Positions 6,655 through 7,411 of a stretch of DNA of 7,411 nucleotides are shown here, piece by piece. Source of the DNA: G020353355 sp050116155 (GTDB taxonomy: Bacteria; Desulfobacterota; Desulfobacteria; Desulfobacterales; JAHEIW01); the NCBI GenBank assembly GCA_050116155.1, contig JASFPE010000294.1:1-7411 (forward strand). The letters run 5' to 3'. Under the pieces are notes generated by a model. It ran no database searches. It saw only the letters and a list, made by a program, of their open reading frames with translations, and was not told where the DNA came from. Every line of letters starts with the position of its first letter. Position 1 is the stretch's first letter. Made by a program: the position numbers and the translations under genes.

Positions 6655-6698
6655 TTTTTCACTTATTTTTAACATCGATTTCACGGTTTTTTCACATA
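6655..6698 (+). promoter_or_regulatory. Four-copy 11-bp direct repeat, candidate response regulator binding array
   Basis: Hexamers at 6657 (TTTCAC), 6668 (TTTAAC), 6679 (TTTCAC) and 6690 (TTTCAC) are spaced exactly 11 bp apart. The wider 11-bp units at 6655, 6666 and 6688 all begin with TTTTT. OmpR/PhoB-family winged-helix regulators bind head-to-tail half-sites with about one helical turn (11 bp) per subunit. The last unit ends 11 bp before the TATAAT at 6710, as in Pho-type activation where the array replaces the -35. It lies between the regulator/kinase pair and the Rieske gene. The words are T-rich, and the window has other periodic spacers, so a non-regulatory repeat remains possible. 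Confidence 0.45.
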
Positions 6699-6715
6699 CC
6701 ACATAGTAGTATAAT
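6687..6715 (+). promoter_or_regulatory. Possible promoter of the Rieske gene
   Basis: A perfect TATAAT lies at 6710-6715. At 17 bp upstream the -35 position (6687-6692) is TTTTTT, a poor match, while TTCACA at 6691-6696 matches TTGACA better but is only 13 bp away. A weak -35 overlapped by the direct-repeat array fits an activator-dependent promoter. The transcript would have a leader of about 155 nt before the Rieske start codon. Confidence 0.4.
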
Positions 6716-6735
6716 CCGAATCACATCCGAGTTTG

Positions 6736-6858
6736 ATTGGTTGTTTTCAAATCCCACCTCGGCGGGATTACAACCGCTACCTTTTCGGCCTATGGCCGAA
6801 GGCGGGCAAGTTCAAGCCACCCGCTATGCGGGTGGTCTTTGACTCGCGAGCAATCAAT
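6736..6858. repeat. Hairpin-rich leader of the Rieske gene
   Basis: Three hairpins stand in series. The first joins 6750-6755 with 6764-6769 (AATCCC/GGGATT) and is extended by GGTTGT/ACAACC at 6739-6744 and 6770-6775. The second is a perfect 7-bp stem with a TAT loop at 6784-6800. The third is a perfect 8-bp stem with a TAT loop at 6817-6835, followed by TCTTT. Short outer arms at 6736-6743 and 6851-6858 match at 7 of 8 bases with one wobble. The layout resembles the element at 4436-4609. If transcribed from 6710 it forms a structured 5' leader; the last hairpin with its short T-rich tail could attenuate transcription. It does not match a riboswitch class I know. Confidence 0.55.
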
Positions 6859-6879
6859 TATATCATTTCCCAATTTTTT

Positions 6880-7368
6880 ATGAACAACGAAGAGCAACCA
6901 CAAACACCTCGTATTGATCGGCGAGCGTTTATTAAAACCACTTTTTTATGCTGCGGGGCCGCGGTTTTAACCGCTGTTCCGCTGGCATCGTATTTCATTG
7001 CACCGGCGCTGAAGAAGGCCACCGGAAAATGGGTGGATTTCGGGGCTGTGGAGGATCTATCACCCGGCAGCATTGAAATGCTGACCTATGAATTTATGGT
7101 CAAAGATGGATGGTTGGTGTTGCCCCAGCGGGGTTTTGTCTGGGCCAAAGTCAACAAAGACCGTAACATAAAGGTATTTTCATCAACCTGCACCCATCTG
7201 GCCTGCAACGTGATCTGGCAGGAAGACACCCACCAGTTTTTATGCCCCTGTCATTCCGGCCGATTTGATTCAAATGGCAAACCCATCGCCGGACCGCCGA
7301 CAAAGGCCTTGTCGGTGTTGGATCATAAAATCGAGGAAGAAAATTTGCTGGTCTATTTGAACCTTTAG
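6880..7368 (+). CDS. Rieske iron-sulfur protein of a bc-type complex
   Basis: This 162-residue protein is the [2Fe-2S] subunit of a quinol:cytochrome c (bc1/b6f-type) complex, passing electrons from quinol to a c-type cytochrome on the outer face of the membrane. A Tat-type signal anchor begins with twin arginines (DRRAFIK, R14-R15), followed by a membrane helix at about 22-42. The Rieske domain has CTHLAC (C104, H106, C109) and CPCHSG (C122, C124, H125). C104, H106, C122 and H125 should hold the cluster, and C109-C124 form the usual disulfide. A GPP loop follows at 138-140. Length and order are normal for QcrA/PetC-like proteins. The ATG at 6880 is chosen because the Tat motif follows closely. 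No Shine-Dalgarno precedes it, and upstream in-frame ATGs (6826, 6733) lie within hairpin DNA. A strong SD after the gene implies a following partner, probably cytochrome b. Confidence 0.94.
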   Translation: MNNEEQPQTPRIDRRAFIKTTFLCCGAAVLTAVPLASYFIAPALKKATGKWVDFGAVEDLSPGSIEMLTYEFMVKDGWLVLPQRGFVWAKVNKDRNIKVFSSTCTHLACNVIWQEDTHQFLCPCHSGRFDSNGKPIAGPPTKALSVLDHKIEEENLLVYLNL

Positions 7369-7400
7369 CATCTAACGTTAAATCGTAAATCCAACATAGA

Positions 7401-7411
7401 AAGGGAGGTAA
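7401..7411 (+). promoter_or_regulatory. Strong Shine-Dalgarno for the next gene
   Basis: AAGGGAGGTAA at the window's end is close to the full anti-Shine-Dalgarno complement, 32 bp after the Rieske stop codon. A start codon is expected just beyond the window. By the usual order of bc-complex operons it would be cytochrome b; this is inferred from context. The strength contrasts with the Rieske gene, which has no visible SD. Confidence 0.7.

Noticed and set aside
6817..6840. Intrinsic terminator of the kinase gene
   Set aside because: The hairpin is strong, but the tail is TCTTTG rather than a T-run, and it lies about 200 bp past the kinase stop and downstream of a promoter-like TATAAT. Kept only as possible attenuation.
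6555..6842. 95-residue plus-strand frame over the kinase end and the following spacer
   Set aside because: It reads the kinase C-terminus in another frame and then the promoter and hairpin region; no plausible protein.

Overview
The window carries eight genes, all on the plus strand. They are separated by unusually structured spacers. Moderate GC, long word-repeat intergenic DNA and a Tat-targeted Rieske protein at the head of a probable cytochrome b operon suggest a Gram-negative anaerobe or microaerophile of the Desulfobacterota (deltaproteobacterial) type. That assignment is inference from style; no marker gene is present.

Layout: 1-320 is a leader region without a supported complete gene. 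321-1247 encodes an exported TraB/GumN-family protein. 1248-1641 is a 394-bp spacer built from diverged 7-bp word repeats. 1642-2460 encodes a six-helix voltage-gated-type potassium channel with a zinc ribbon fused at its C-terminus. It is followed, directly at the stop codon, by an inverted-repeat element (2461-2577) made of 9-bp words. 2666-3151 is a zinc-ribbon Nudix hydrolase, 3212-3610 a small protein I do not recognise, and 3705-4439 an exported DUF4197 protein. The stop codon of the last lies inside the left terminal repeat of a 174-bp multi-hairpin element (4436-4609). 4636-6622 is an overlapping OmpR-type response regulator and histidine kinase pair. 6623-6879 holds a promoter-like region and a hairpin-rich leader. 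6880-7368 is a Rieske iron-sulfur protein, and the window ends on a strong Shine-Dalgarno sequence for the next gene, expected to be cytochrome b.

How the parts may work together: the two-component pair lies directly upstream of the Rieske gene. Between them is a four-copy array of a TTTCAC-like hexamer with an exact 11-bp period (6655-6698), ending 11 bp before a perfect TATAAT (6710-6715). This is the geometry of a PhoB/OmpR-family activation site. The simplest hypothesis is that this kinase/regulator pair controls the bc-type respiratory complex that starts with the Rieske gene.

The most unusual material is non-coding. It includes word-repeat spacers with a spacer-specific word length (7 bp in one, 9 bp in another), a recurrent GC-rich mini-hairpin with exactly a 3-nt loop (seven copies in three spacers), and composite palindromic elements lying against stop codons or in a 5' leader.
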